A stretch of 64,000 nt of DNA. It comes from Himantopus leucocephalus (Eukaryota; Chordata; Aves; Charadriiformes; Recurvirostridae). Shown here one piece after another: positions 35,095 to 47,595 of the stretch. The translations under genes and the position numbers were made by a program. The stretch lies in contig RSEF01000019.1 in NCBI GenBank assembly GCA_003993805.1, positions 10,669,184 through 10,733,183 on the forward strand, read 5' to 3'. The notes under the pieces are model-generated. The model was not told where the DNA came from, did not search any database, and worked only from the letters and a program-made list of their open reading frames with translations. Within the stretch, counting starts at the first letter, position 1. Every line of letters starts with the position of its first letter.

Positions 35095-35215
35095 TCTTAG
35101 CCCTTCCAATGACTTAATTTTTTGTCTTGCAAAATAGGGATAATGATATTGACCTTTGGAAAGCAATTTCAACTCTAATGATGAACAGTACCAAGAAGGG
35201 CCGGGTATTATTAAT
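35095..35215 (+). mobile_element. MIR-type SINE fragment (ancient)
   Basis: TTGCAAAATAGGGATAATGA, TATTGACCTTTGGAAAGCAA, CTCTAATGATGAACAGTACC and GGGTATTATTAATTA match, in order, the 3' half of amniote MIR copies (AAAATGGGGATAATGATA, TTTGTAAAGCACTTTGAGAT, TGATGAAAAGTGCTATAT, GTATTATTATTA). The 5' head is not clear. Confidence 0.75.
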
Positions 35216-36146
35216 TAATCCTAAACCAGGAATGGAACAAGAGATCAGCAATTCACTTGCACTGATCACCAGAAACTACTGCTGATCTTTCACCTACTTT
35301 CTCTTGAGCATGACATGCAAGATAACCAAATTAAAAGCAAACATGGAAAGACTATGCAGTACCTTTAAAAATAATTTTACAGATAAACATATAACTACAA
35401 GTCGCTTCAAACATTATACAACAGGGCAAATTAAAGATTTTATTGGAACCTCAATTTCAAAATTACTGACATCGATGCACACAGAACAAGACACTAGAGG
35501 GGTAAATTGGCCTCTAAGATCAGGGTGTGTACTCTTTTAAAGGAATAAACCTTTACTTACTCTGGAAAGATCACATCCTAATTCCCACTGTCACTTGTCC
35601 TTCGCAGAACTGCGAAGAATATTGGCGGGTTTAGGGTTTTAGGTTTTTTCTTTAAAGGATAATCAAAATGTTTTAGCTATTCTGTTTCACATTAAAGTCC
35701 CTAATGCATTCTGTTCTACTGAGCCACATAGTTATTTCAGTCATTCTTAATAAATAACAGTTGCCACTAGTAGTTAAGCCAACAGATCTGAATTATTTAT
35801 AGTGCTGAGGAACAGAACAGCAGATAAAATGCATTAGGGCCTTCAGTTGTTCTTGCCTGAATGACACAATGGCAGCCTTTGGATGTTTTTCCACAGGCTG
35901 TAAAATATTCTGCTTCCAATCCTGGTTTAAAAGATTTCCTGAAGAGACAACAGCCAAACCTACTGCTATCCATCTTCAATAATCACATTCATGAAGAGCA
36001 GGTAAGAGAGTCTTCCAAATACAGTACATTATTAAAAAAGAAAAAGGCACAGACTTTTATTTGATTGAACAAGTCACATTCAAACTGCTATTTAGTCTTA
36101 CTAACCAGAACATATTTATTTAGATGTTATTTAGCATGGCTCTATA

Positions 36147-36358
36147 CCTTCCAATTAATGATCCAAAAGCACCTCATAGTGTTGAACTCAGTGTTTCTCT
36201 TCTCCTTTGCTTATAATCCCTCCTCCCTTCAGCTAGAAAAAAGCGCGGATATTATCTTCATTTTACAATGGCAAATCCGACTTCACATTCAAGGGTGGAA
36301 CATGGAAATCCCAAGTCCTGTTTCTCCTTTATGCCTCTTTTCTAAGAGATCACATCAT
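36147..36358 (-). mobile_element. MIR-type SINE (ancient, reverse orientation)
   Basis: Read on the + strand it is the reverse complement of a MIR: AATGATCCAAAAGCACCTCA, then ATATTATCTTCATTTTACAA, then GGAACATGGAAATCCCAAGT followed by CCTGTTTCTCC and TAAGAGATCACA. The order and spacing fit the inverted consensus (…GATCTCAAAGCACTTTA…, …ATTATCCCCATTTTACAG…, …GGGATTAGAACCCAGGTCCT…). It is strongly diverged. It lies in the sense direction of PPM1E and about 0.9 kb from the opposite-facing copy at 35.1 kb. Confidence 0.65.
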
Positions 36359-38819
36359 GAAACATTGAACACACAAAAAACAACAGGGACAGAAATTATC
36401 TTGACAATACTTAGCAAATTACGTTAAACACAGTAGCTGAGTTTATGCTCTTTGTGGCTTAAAAGATGCATTCACATGTCTGTCTTGATTGACTGATGGG
36501 GTAACGTGCCTCTGCTGAGCTATGTCTGGGTAGAAATTTGGGGGAACGTCTTGTTTTCCCACCTTGTACTGACATCACAGGGGACTGCACCAATGTGACA
36601 TTCACTATACACAATCAATTCACAAGGAGAACCGTGCCCACAAATGACACGGAGAGATTTACACTCAAATGCTGCGGGGAGAAGAACTGGGGGAGTAGTT
36701 GTAGCAACATAAGCTTAAACCAGTTTTCCTTTTATAGTTCACCTTCCGCTTTCTATATGGATCTATTTACAGCAGGAAATGCTGCAAATTGTAGCATCTC
36801 TAAGGAGTAAAAAGAAGAAAAAAATTAAAACCTGAAGAGGTAAAAAACCATACAAACTTCCTACTACCAAATACTAAAGAAATGGGGGGGGAATATCACT
36901 TTCAGGCCATGTCAGGATATTAAAGCATCTGAAACTGGCTCCCTCACATGTTAGACTGTAGGAATGAGCTGTAGTATCCAAACTGTCAAGCAGGCTCAAG
37001 TGACAGGGATCTCTGTGCTTCCCCACTCCCCCTGCCTTGGCTTAGCTTCCCCACCTCTCCCAGTTCAGAGGCTTACTTAAAATCTGCACTCTCTTTTTAC
37101 TGAGACAGTTGTATTGAAGATGCCATATGTCACAGGAGTGACCATGCTCAAAAGATGAAGAATATGGCTTGTGCTTTGGGTAAAGCAGGTCCTGAGCCTG
37201 CGTAACATGCAGCTTGCCTGCAGTATGCCTCTATATATAGCTCTTTTTGCGCACAAAGGCTATATGAATTGATTCTGAACAAGCTGAGGATTTCAAACAA
37301 GTCTGCAGTGCTGTAGCCTCTCTCCCACCCTGAAAGGTACAGTGAATTATTTAAAACTTGGAAAACGACCTAAAATTATTTCCAGCACCGTTTAAAAACA
37401 AATCTGTGTACATATTCCAATCACTGTTACAAGGTCAACTGAAATAAGAGCTGTCGCCTTTTATAGCTGTGACTTTACAAAGTAAATCTTGCAAGATTAA
37501 AGACATTGTTGCTCTGCCATGGACTTCTCAATACAACTCAAACTCTACCTGCCTATTCACCAAAAACTGGGGCTTTGTTTATGCAAAAGAATCAGCCTTT
37601 TCTTAAAATCTTACTTGTTCCATTTTATTCTGTATGTGCAATGTTGGATTAACACAATCGATTCACCCACCTCAGAGCCAATACAGCTGCCCCCAATCTA
37701 CTGCAGCTCATGCAAGAATAATCCAACACCTCTTCTTTCTCTCTAACCCCCCTCAAAGAAGATTGCCATCTTTTCCTGTAAGTTTATTATTAAACCTGTG
37801 ATCTCTTCAGAAGACAGACGAGCTCTAAATATAAGAAAGAATCTGTTATGTAACACCTCAGGAGAGGCGGCAGCGCAGACTCCACCGGCCCGAGTGAAAT
37901 AAAAGTGGAAAGGGGATGAAAATCCATGTTATTGCCCTGCCTTTGCCCACTGCCCGGACGTAGGTCCATTTGCATATAGTCAAACATACAATAGAATACG
38001 GAATCATGCAATACATGTGTAAAACTTATCTCTTTTTATTTCTATGGAAGATAAACGAATGCAAACAAGCAACATTATTGGGAAGTTAATTCAGGATCTG
38101 GTAAAAACTTACTCAGATCAGAAGACATCTTCCTCAAACACAACAGAACTTGTTTGAAGCTCCATGAACCAGGATTGTAAATAATACACTGGTGAGGACT
38201 GACTCACCCACTGTGATGAGTAGGCTCAAAGCGTCTTCAAATGGAGCAGTGTCACAGTTATAATCAGCAGTTACGAGAGTTACTTAGGAGTCACACTATC
38301 AATTACAATGGTAATACATATTCAGGGAGCGATATGCAGACAGAGAGAATATGAGATCAAAACATTAATAAAAAACAAGGAACCTTTGGAGACAAATTAT
38401 TATCTTCTATATCTACAGTGCTTTATACATTCGCAAATGATTTATAATCTAAAAATAAATGATTACTTCTACCAGCACTGACATACAAGCTACTTTGGAT
38501 GAAAAACAGCAAATTGCTAACCATGGATAGAAACATTACACAACTGTTTTGAACAAACAGCAAAAAATGAACCATGCTAGAAAGAACAGGGGGAATCTAT
38601 ACAGGAATTGAAGTTATCCAAGCTAAAATAGCCACAATAATGTGAGTATCATCTTGATTTTCTAAACCTATGATGGGATTTTCAGTAAAACTGAGAATGG
38701 TTAGAATCATCTGTCTACCTTGATATCTCATGCCCCAATCCCCATCATCCTTCTCTCACCGTTCTTCAGCATCATACTGAGATGCTGACTTGAAGGAAAA
38801 ATACCCCAACATCTGTAGC

Positions 38820-38852
38820 TGAAATACATATACATATATGCATGTGTGTGTT
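38820..38852. repeat. AT/GT-rich simple repeat
   Basis: Alternating purine-pyrimidine run ATACATATACATATATGCAT followed by GTGTGTGTTT. It is a short simple-sequence tract. Confidence 0.7.
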
Positions 38853-41800
38853 TAAATATGAACAATCACCACAGACTCCTTGGGAAAAGGAAGAAGGAAG
38901 ATTACTAAAACAAGTAGAAGATCGAAGGTCACACAAAAGCACGTAGCTAACCCAGAAAATACATCATTAAAATACTTTGTCAACTAATATTTTGAAAATA
39001 AAAAATTCAGTCAATTCTGCCCCCAAAGCACACAGTCAGTACCAGCTCTACCAATGATAACAGCCTTGAAAAACTCAAAGATGCCTTTGAAAGGCACAGT
39101 TAGACTAAGGGTAGCAGTAAACTAGAATAGCAATTATGTAATCACAAAAGAACAAATTCAGGAGGAGGTAATCAAGTGAAGATGAAACCCAAGTATGTTT
39201 TCTTAGTTGGAACAGAGAATTCTGTGAAAGAGTTTAGACAGACCATGAAAAGAGCGATGAGAGTGCAAGAATTTTTAACTGTCAACAAAGCAAAAGAAAA
39301 AATAAATCTGTATTCTAAATCCACACTGAAAAATAGCAATGAATTACTTTTGTTGGACTTAGCTGTAAAAGACTGCTAATAGTGTGCAACTGGATCTATC
39401 AGAAGTACAGTCAGGCAGCACAAAGATTGCCTCAAGGGCAGAGAGTTTTCAAATAAAAATACAGGTGGTGCACCTGCATGAGTGAGCTTTTTAATGATGC
39501 ATGGAGTTGACATAAGAGACACCACTGCAATTGGTTAGATTGAAAATAATATACCAAGAAAAAAAAAAAAGATTAGGAACACCAGCTGAGCTCAGAGATG
39601 ACATAGGAAAAGTTACTGTTAAAGCAAGATTTAAGTTATAATAACACAGCGGTAGTAAATTGGAAGATGTAACATGATAGGAAACCAAGCACTGCTCCCA
39701 GTTCTGCATCTGACAAATGACACTTTAATCTCTACACATCCCCCCATCTAGGCGTCAAATAGGTTTATTGCCTTAAAACTTTAGAAGAGTACTGTGACAT
39801 TTAATTCATTAATACCTGGAAACTATGTTTTAATCCTTGGATAGAAGGTGCTGGGAAAGGACAGCATATTACATAATTAAGACTACCCAATAAAATATTA
39901 TTGTATTTACTTTAGTGAACTCCTCATCTGTCTCCCTCCTGTTTCAGTTCCCGGGTTCCACTGTGCTTCATGACTTTCTCATTTCTTTTTCTCAGGTTAG
40001 TAGGATGAAAGCTGTGGTCACAAACCAGGACTAGTAGTACCACAGGTGGGACAGACAATTAGCAGTTGCTCTCATAATATACAGAGAATATAGGAAGAAT
40101 TCTACTTCATGTAGTCACAAGTATTATTCTGAATCTTAGTCTAAAAAAGTACTGTAAAAAGCAGATGGAAAAACTACAGGGGGTACGGAAGAGTAATCTA
40201 GGTCCAAATCTTTCCTGAAGTTTCCAAGAATGAGAAGTGAGGGGCTTGATTTGGCATGACCTGACGATGCTCAAAACTTCCAGAAATGCAAATTAAGCAC
40301 CTTGCATAATTAAATTCAACTATTCCCTTTAGTATGAGCAAAAAGATCCCATCCAAAACCAAGTCTAAAACACTGTAGATTTTTATATATGCAGAAAAAA
40401 GGCATATTCAGTCCTACGCTATCTTTAAGCATTAGATATATATTCATTACCTTTGTTTTTCTATTTCAAAACTAAAAACCTAATTCATATTGGATTAATA
40501 AACTATAGCAAAATCAAATATGGAGGAATGCAAAGGCAGCAACATGAACTCCTCAGGGATCAGGGAAATTAAACAAGTACAATATGTTTTAGCTTTGTTA
40601 TAAAACAATAATGGACTGGTGACAAAAATCTCATCCTTTTATCAAAACTCCGTGTTTTCTAATATTCAGCCTGTTCTTTTTGATCAGGGCTGGTTATGTA
40701 ATCATCAGCCATGCCACGTTTTTGCTGAAATCATGCATTTGATTTATAGATGTTTATTAGTACCAAAGAGAGCAAGAAAATCAATTCATCCCCAAATAAA
40801 GTACAGCAAGGTGCCTTAGCACGCATACACTTTCCTATGGGCTACACGGCAGTAAAAGAAAATGCTTATGACAATTATTTTAAAAATAGAGCCATCAGCT
40901 CAAGTAACCACAAAACAAAGAAAGGGAAAACAATGCACACAAGAATGCAAACCCCCCTCGTTCTGCCGTTCAAAGCCAAGACAGACCACGCTCCTACCCA
41001 CAAGGACAGCCCGTGGCAGCAGGTCTGAAAAATCCAATAAGGAAAACTGCCCCGGTCCCCTGTTTATAGCTATATATTAATTCTTGATATTTAGCATAGC
41101 TTGTCAAGAATAATGCAGTATTGCACAATTCTTCATGAGTCTCTTCTGCTTTTTAGCTATGAGTCACCATTATATTAGGAAAGAGTGAGCTTAATTTAGA
41201 CAACACAGAAGGGTAAATTACATATTTTCTTAAGGTCTCTGATCCAGGGGGCTACATATCTTTTTTTAAATTTATTTAATGTCTCATTTCTCTCATCTTC
41301 CCTTTTGGTTTTTTTTTAAATAAAACTATGAAAATTTCATTAATCTTCAGTAGGTGGCATCACAGGAAACAATCATATTCCTGGACACGAGGGAAAGGGG
41401 TTTCTACATTTGATGGAGGACTTCACATCTCTGCTACACTCCCTCTCCTGCAGGAATGACTTAAAGGAACAAAGGAGTATTCCTTCAGTATTCTTCCTCC
41501 TGCAAAACGTATTGCCCCAATGTACCTAGCAAGAAGGAAAATGGAAAAACTGCAAACAAATATTAGCATTTATAGCTATTTCTTAAATACAGATCTAGTC
41601 CTCTTCGAAAGAAAATATCTATTTTGATAGCAAACATCATTTAGGCTGGGAAAGGAGTGTATGTGCCCTTTTTAGTATGTACTTTGAGTTTAATGCGATC
41701 CCAATTGAAAACAATAGCAAATCTTACTGATTCTAACACCTCAGTGATCAAAGCTTTCCTCTGACGTTTAGTAACGGTTATGAAAGGTTTGTGAGGAAAA

Positions 41801-44234
41801 GCACAATAATGTACAGTAAGACATGTCTGAGTAACTCTTCAGGTTTAGATATCTGCAAAACCTTACCAAAAAGAATGAAAGAAAAAAGTTAATAGAATGA
41901 TTGGGATTAATTTGCATACTTGCTACTACAATAATTAAAGACATCTTTCTTATAATGTGAATGTCTCAGGCATTTCATTCACAAGGGAGATTGACATGCT
42001 GATATATTTTACTTCCAAGTTAGAAAGTATTTCTCTTTCATTGCAGCTACTCTCTGGAATTTACTAAAGGAAAATAGTGAGAAAGACTGATAAGAGAAAC
42101 AGCGAGTAACATTGTTAGGACTGCAAATACTTCTGCATCCCATATCCACCATGGCCTTCGATATGGGGCCAAGATAGTAGAAATAATCAGATGTTTGCTC
42201 CTCTCTATCATCTCCATCGATTATCTTTTCACTCTCCCTCATCCCATGCTCTAGCCCAGGCACACGCAATGCAAACTGACTCCTCTGCTCACACCTTTGC
42301 TTTGTGTTGCCCAGGTCCGATGAGCTGATGATTAACAGAGAAGACCTCCCAACATGTTCATTGGACATCCTTCCAGGACAAACTGTTTCTTCCAAAAGGG
42401 AGGATGTGATGTGAAAGTGCAGAAAAAGACAAGAAATGTGAAATGGTCATGAAATAGAGGAAACTAGAGGAAAAAAAAGTCCTGGCTGTACTACAGGATG
42501 TTCCAATAATCAGTCTATATCTATTTCCAATAGTGAAACCTTAAAGGAAATAAAATGCCTGTTGAAGTACAGTATTTTAAGGAATCTAAAGCAGCAACCA
42601 ATTAAAAAAAAAAAAAAAGCAAGCTGATTTCTCACTACATGTATTTAATATTATGTTGTTGCCTGATGAAACCCTTAGTCAGTGGGAGTACTCAGGGAGA
42701 TGCTTAGATTTACATAAATTTGAGACTGAAAAAGGCTGTTAGAGTAAGTCCATCGCACTGCATGGTCGGAATTGAGTCTTCCAGTGGAAGTTACATCAGC
42801 CTCCAGACAGACACAGTCCTCAGTCTCAGGCAAAATGCATAATTCAACTTCAGAATATGTTCTTAAAGCCATTCTACTGCCCTCGCCTTTATACCATTAG
42901 CACAATATTTCAAGGTTATTCATGCATAATATGTAAACTCTAAGTTATGATTTTATCTTGCTTTTAAACAAATAAAACATACATAAGCCCATTCTATCAT
43001 TGTCACATAAATTTTAAATATGACTACGTGCCATTTCTGATAACCTGATTTTTACCCCTCTTGTAAAGGGAACAGTGCACGTACCATAGCAACACTCAGC
43101 AGTTAATATAATTCAATACAAAACTACGCAAAGTTTAAAAAATGGATAGTGTAATATTTTTAAAGTTCTGCTGGACTCGATATACTGCATCATCATACAG
43201 TGGAATAGGTAATAAGTACTCATGATTTTTCCCATTATGGCCAATAAATTCAAACATTAGTAACTTTTTTATAAGAAACTTCATCTGTTAAAGACCTAGG
43301 TGAAGCCTAAGCCACTCACCAGAAGATACCATGATTCTCAGCTTGGCAAATGCCAAAGAGATTTAAAAGAATCATCCATTTGCTTTTTTGGCATAAAACC
43401 CGCCAATGCTCCACAATCAACTTCTGTGCGTAAGAGATCCAGGATAGAAATAGCAAGAAGCACGCCTGACAATGCTTGTTGAAAGTTTACTAAAAGGACA
43501 GATCGAAACCGACAGAACAAAATTCAAATGTGCACCACAATTTTCACATCAAGACGACTCCTTTGCAAGGCGTATTCTTTCAGCCGTTCCTATGTTTTTA
43601 CTGGTTACAATTAAAATTCCCTTGGGGAGAGAGGGAGGAAGACAAGACATTCAGATTTTAAGAGAAATATGTACGATCAAAGTATGAAGAATTTGGAGGC
43701 TGTAATAAAAAACAACAGATGGCTAAAGAGTGAATGCACGCCCCAGTTCACTTCTGGGCCCCTGGTACCATTCCTAAGCTGACGACGTCAGCGGAGCCCC
43801 TCCAGTGAATTCCAGCCCTGCCAACACTCAAGGGTCACGTATCATCCTACATGTGCTGAAGATGAGACGTCGTGCACAGGCAGTGGTTCCCCACCAAAAG
43901 AACACCCGAGCTGCAGCCAGTCTGTACCTACATGCACACATCCTGTAATGCCTACTGGAGTCAAGGTCAATGTCCATTTTCTCTTTTCCTTCAACCAGAT
44001 AACAGCCAAACTACTTAAGCTGCAATAAAGATCTTAGTTTTTAAAATGCAAATGTTAGAAGGAAGCAATCAGAGAGCAAAGAGAATGATCAAAAGTTTAG
44101 AAAACGTTACCCATGAATAAATGAAGATGCATAAGGAAACATCATTCACATATGAAACAACAAAGCAGATGAAGACATGATACTATTTTCTGTGTTAACG
44201 AGGAAAGGACAAACATTATTGAAAAAATTAACAG

Positions 44235-44478
44235 GAGAGATTCAGATTAGGCAGTAAGAAAAACTTTCCACCTGTAACTACAATTATCAAGGACTGGAAT
44301 AGCCTGCAGAAGGAGGTTGCGGGATCTCCACTGCCAAAAATTTAGAGACGAGGTCAGAAAAGTACCTCTCAGGATATGGATTAGATTCAGCTAGTTCTAC
44401 CTTGAGGTAGAAAGATGGAATAAATGACCTCCTGAGCTGCTTTTCAGCCCTATTTTCTATGGTTTTGCTATTCTATTA
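44235..44478 (+). mobile_element. Old CR1 LINE remnant, 3' end
   Basis: AGATTAGGCAGTAAGAAAAA, CTTTCCACCTGTAACTACAA, AGGACTGGAATAGCCTGCAG, AGGAGGTTGCGGGATCTCCA, AATAAATGACCTCCTGAGCT, and an end CAGCCCTATTTTCTATGGTT followed by TTGCTATTCTATT correspond, in order, to the CR1 3' region. The terminal ATTCTATG-type repeat is degraded. It is much more diverged than the copy at 20.5 kb and lies antisense in PPM1E intron 1. Confidence 0.85.
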
Positions 44479-47400
44479 AAAACATGTGAAATTTCCCTTA
44501 GCTCTTTTCCTTAAAAGGAAGGAGGGTAATTCAAGAGACACAGTGTCTCCAGAGCATAGCCCTTATTAATTAACCTCATAACGTAACCTGCAGTAACATT
44601 GTGCAATGCTGTGTACCCCCTCCAGTGCCTGTCCTACATAAGAGTGTCTTCTGGCTACAGAATTTAGAGCTTGATCACAAAGATATTGGTGTGTCCTAAC
44701 TCTCTCTGAAATCAATGAGAATTGAGGTAACTAATTAAGAACTGTAATCAGGCCCTTAGTCCAAAGCAACAGCAAGGCATGCTTTTAAAATCAGATTGGT
44801 TACTTAATCATTCAAAACAGGTACCGAATAATGTATTGTGTGCCTGTGAATGAGGCATCTTTTTCTCAGATCCAGAGCCCGCTCTGTCTTACGTTTCCAT
44901 GGAACACCTAAGGAAATAGAAGCCAACTCTATCAAAGCAAAATCTACCAGGCACTTACACTGGCGATAACATTTTATGGTTGCTCCTCAGTCAGGGTTGC
45001 TCATTTATGGCTGTAAAAGGACCCACGACTGTGCAGAACTACCCCTTTTACACCTGTTTGTGAAAAATGATTCTGTAATGATTTCAGTTCTTTTTAGCTT
45101 TCTCTGCCCTATTTAAAAAAAAAAAATAAACAATCATTTTCCTAGGGAATCATCTCCCATGTAGGCAGACCTTTAGGTACATTATACTGGCAGCTTCTTG
45201 CTTGAGCAACACTCTTTGCTTATCCACTGTTCTCATCCCAGCTGGTAATAATCAGAACTGAGAGACTTAATTACTGTACCTTTCAATAAGGCTTTAATTT
45301 TATTTTTGTTCTTTCTACTGCAAATGCCCATGAATCAGAGGGTCACTTTAAGCACAGAATTCAATTTAATTATACTCACAGGCATTTTTATCATTAAACA
45401 GGTCAACTTATTAAAAAAAAAGTCTTGATTATGAATAATGGAAAGCCTGGCAGGCAATCCAGAAGAGTTTCACTCTGAAAGCTCTCACATCCATTTGTTT
45501 AAATTTGTTTACTAAGCACTCAACAAGGTCCCACTGAATGAACATGACAGCATTAACTGAAACTACATCTAATATTTAATTATAAGTGGATTTTAATACT
45601 GACTTATTGACTGTTTTCATGGGAATATTTACCAGTATTTGTAAACCGAACTATTATCTGCTGATAAAAGCAGGGAATGAGAAAAACAACACAAAAGGTC
45701 ATTGACTGAGAATATGACTCTCTATTCCTGAACCGAATCTGGCAAAATCCTTTCCAAGTTACAGAATTATTTTATACAATCAGGTCCATTCTTCGGATAA
45801 GATAGGATTCTTTTTCACATATGACACTGTTTTAATTACATGCCAGGGAGGACGTCTCTGACAGACTATCCTCACATGAACTGATCTAAAACCAAAAATC
45901 TGTGCTGTTCATGGAAGACTTGATGTTCAAGGTAGAAGACAGTAAAAATTTCTGGAGAAACAGCATTTTGGCTAGCAGAGGAAAGAAGAGGTCTCATGGG
46001 AAGATATTTTCATGCTTAACTATCACACCTCGGTACATGGCTTGGATCTTTTCAAAGGGATCCTTCTGCCTATTTTTGCTATATTTGGTATGCAACTACA
46101 TGTAACATGATTTCTATATGTTATTTATAAGGCTAAGAAGTCAAGTAATTATACATACTGTGTATTTAAATATCCCCTTCCTTTATGCTCCACATTTTCA
46201 TTAACTTCTTGTTTCCTAATAGCTCAGCAGGCCTAGAACTTACTTATCTATTTATTAAACAGTATGGTCAATACTAATTTGAAAACTAGCTGTTATTTTT
46301 AACCACTTGTATGAATAAAAAAGCATCAGTTCAGTTATTTGAAGCTGAAGTCTTAAAAAGATAAATTACAGAACAAGGATGCAATGCAAGAAGTTAGAGT
46401 TTTTACTGATTTCAATAACAAAAATTGTTTAAGTTCATCTTTCTGTTTTCATGACACAGAAAAGAAATCAAACTGCAGCGACAAAAAGCTATTACAAATA
46501 ATTACCTTAAAGGAGCTGACTGCAAAGCCATTTCTTCTCTGTACTTGAAGACTATATGGAACTCTTTTCTAATTCATCCAGGCTTACTTTACAATACTGA
46601 TAATAGACAACCACAAACACACAGATACCTAAAATGGAAAAATTAGAAGCAATTTCTGTTCCTGGAAAAAAAATCTATTTTCCTGATGCATTAAGGTACC
46701 CAGATATAATAAGAGCAGTAGCTCTCAGAATCCAGAAAGAGAATGTGGTGTAACCATGACCCTGAATTTTGATGTTTCATTTTCAATTTCCTTTTCTACA
46801 TCAAGGTAAACATTACGCAGTTACAGCATTACAAAATTGTCAGAACTACAGACACTTATGCAAAAACATGACCACGTGGATTTTGTTTGACATAAATTGT
46901 TGTTTATCATCCAAGTGGTAGCCGATTTCAGAGGTTCATAGGTATTTGGATTTTAAGAGAGAGAACTGATGCAACGTACTCTTTCTGTAATTACAAACGT
47001 TTATTCAAACAAGGATATATCCAATCACACAGATATCACCCTCAAATCAGTTGCAAGGAGCCCACATCTGATGTTACTCACATTGTGACTCCTATCTCAT
47101 GTCCTCAGATGTCTCCTCTCACAGCTATATAACATTCCCCTTCAACTGATATGGTTATTACCCGGTCCAGACTGGAAAGAGCAGCAGATATGCTTGTAAT
47201 AGGTTCATCTACTGCTCTCTGGCGATCTATTTTTGCTCAGATGATTCAACTTAATATGTTCCTACAGTGTACAAGGCTGACCTAAGTTCTTTTAAGTTAT
47301 GACCTAAGGAATAACATTACTTTTATTAGTCATAAAAATTTCCAAGACCAAGTTTCATATGGAAACAAACCTGAAGCCCGATGAAAAAAAAAACAGTAAA

Positions 47401-47573
47401 AATACACAAACTTGCTTCTGCAATATAAGTTACACTGAAGTGGCACTAAAATATACTTAATAGCCTCCAATTAGGTCTCATACTGCTTACACTAATTTTC
47501 CAGCTATTACATATTTGTTCATTGTATGTTTGGAGACAATTGCAGGGACATTCCAAACTATAACTTAGAATTA

Positions 47574-47595
47574 CAACAACAACAACAAAAAAAAG
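47574..47595. repeat. (CAA)n / A-rich microsatellite
   Basis: ACAACAACAACAACAA followed by an A-run. It is a short trinucleotide tract with no other feature near it. Confidence 0.8.

Noticed and set aside
36538..36810. 90-codon + strand open frame with several N-glycosylation sequons and cysteines, looking like a secreted or viral envelope fragment
   Set aside because: No flanking LTRs, no adjoining gag or pol frames, no recognisable family, and it is a single short frame in intron 1. The composition can arise by chance.
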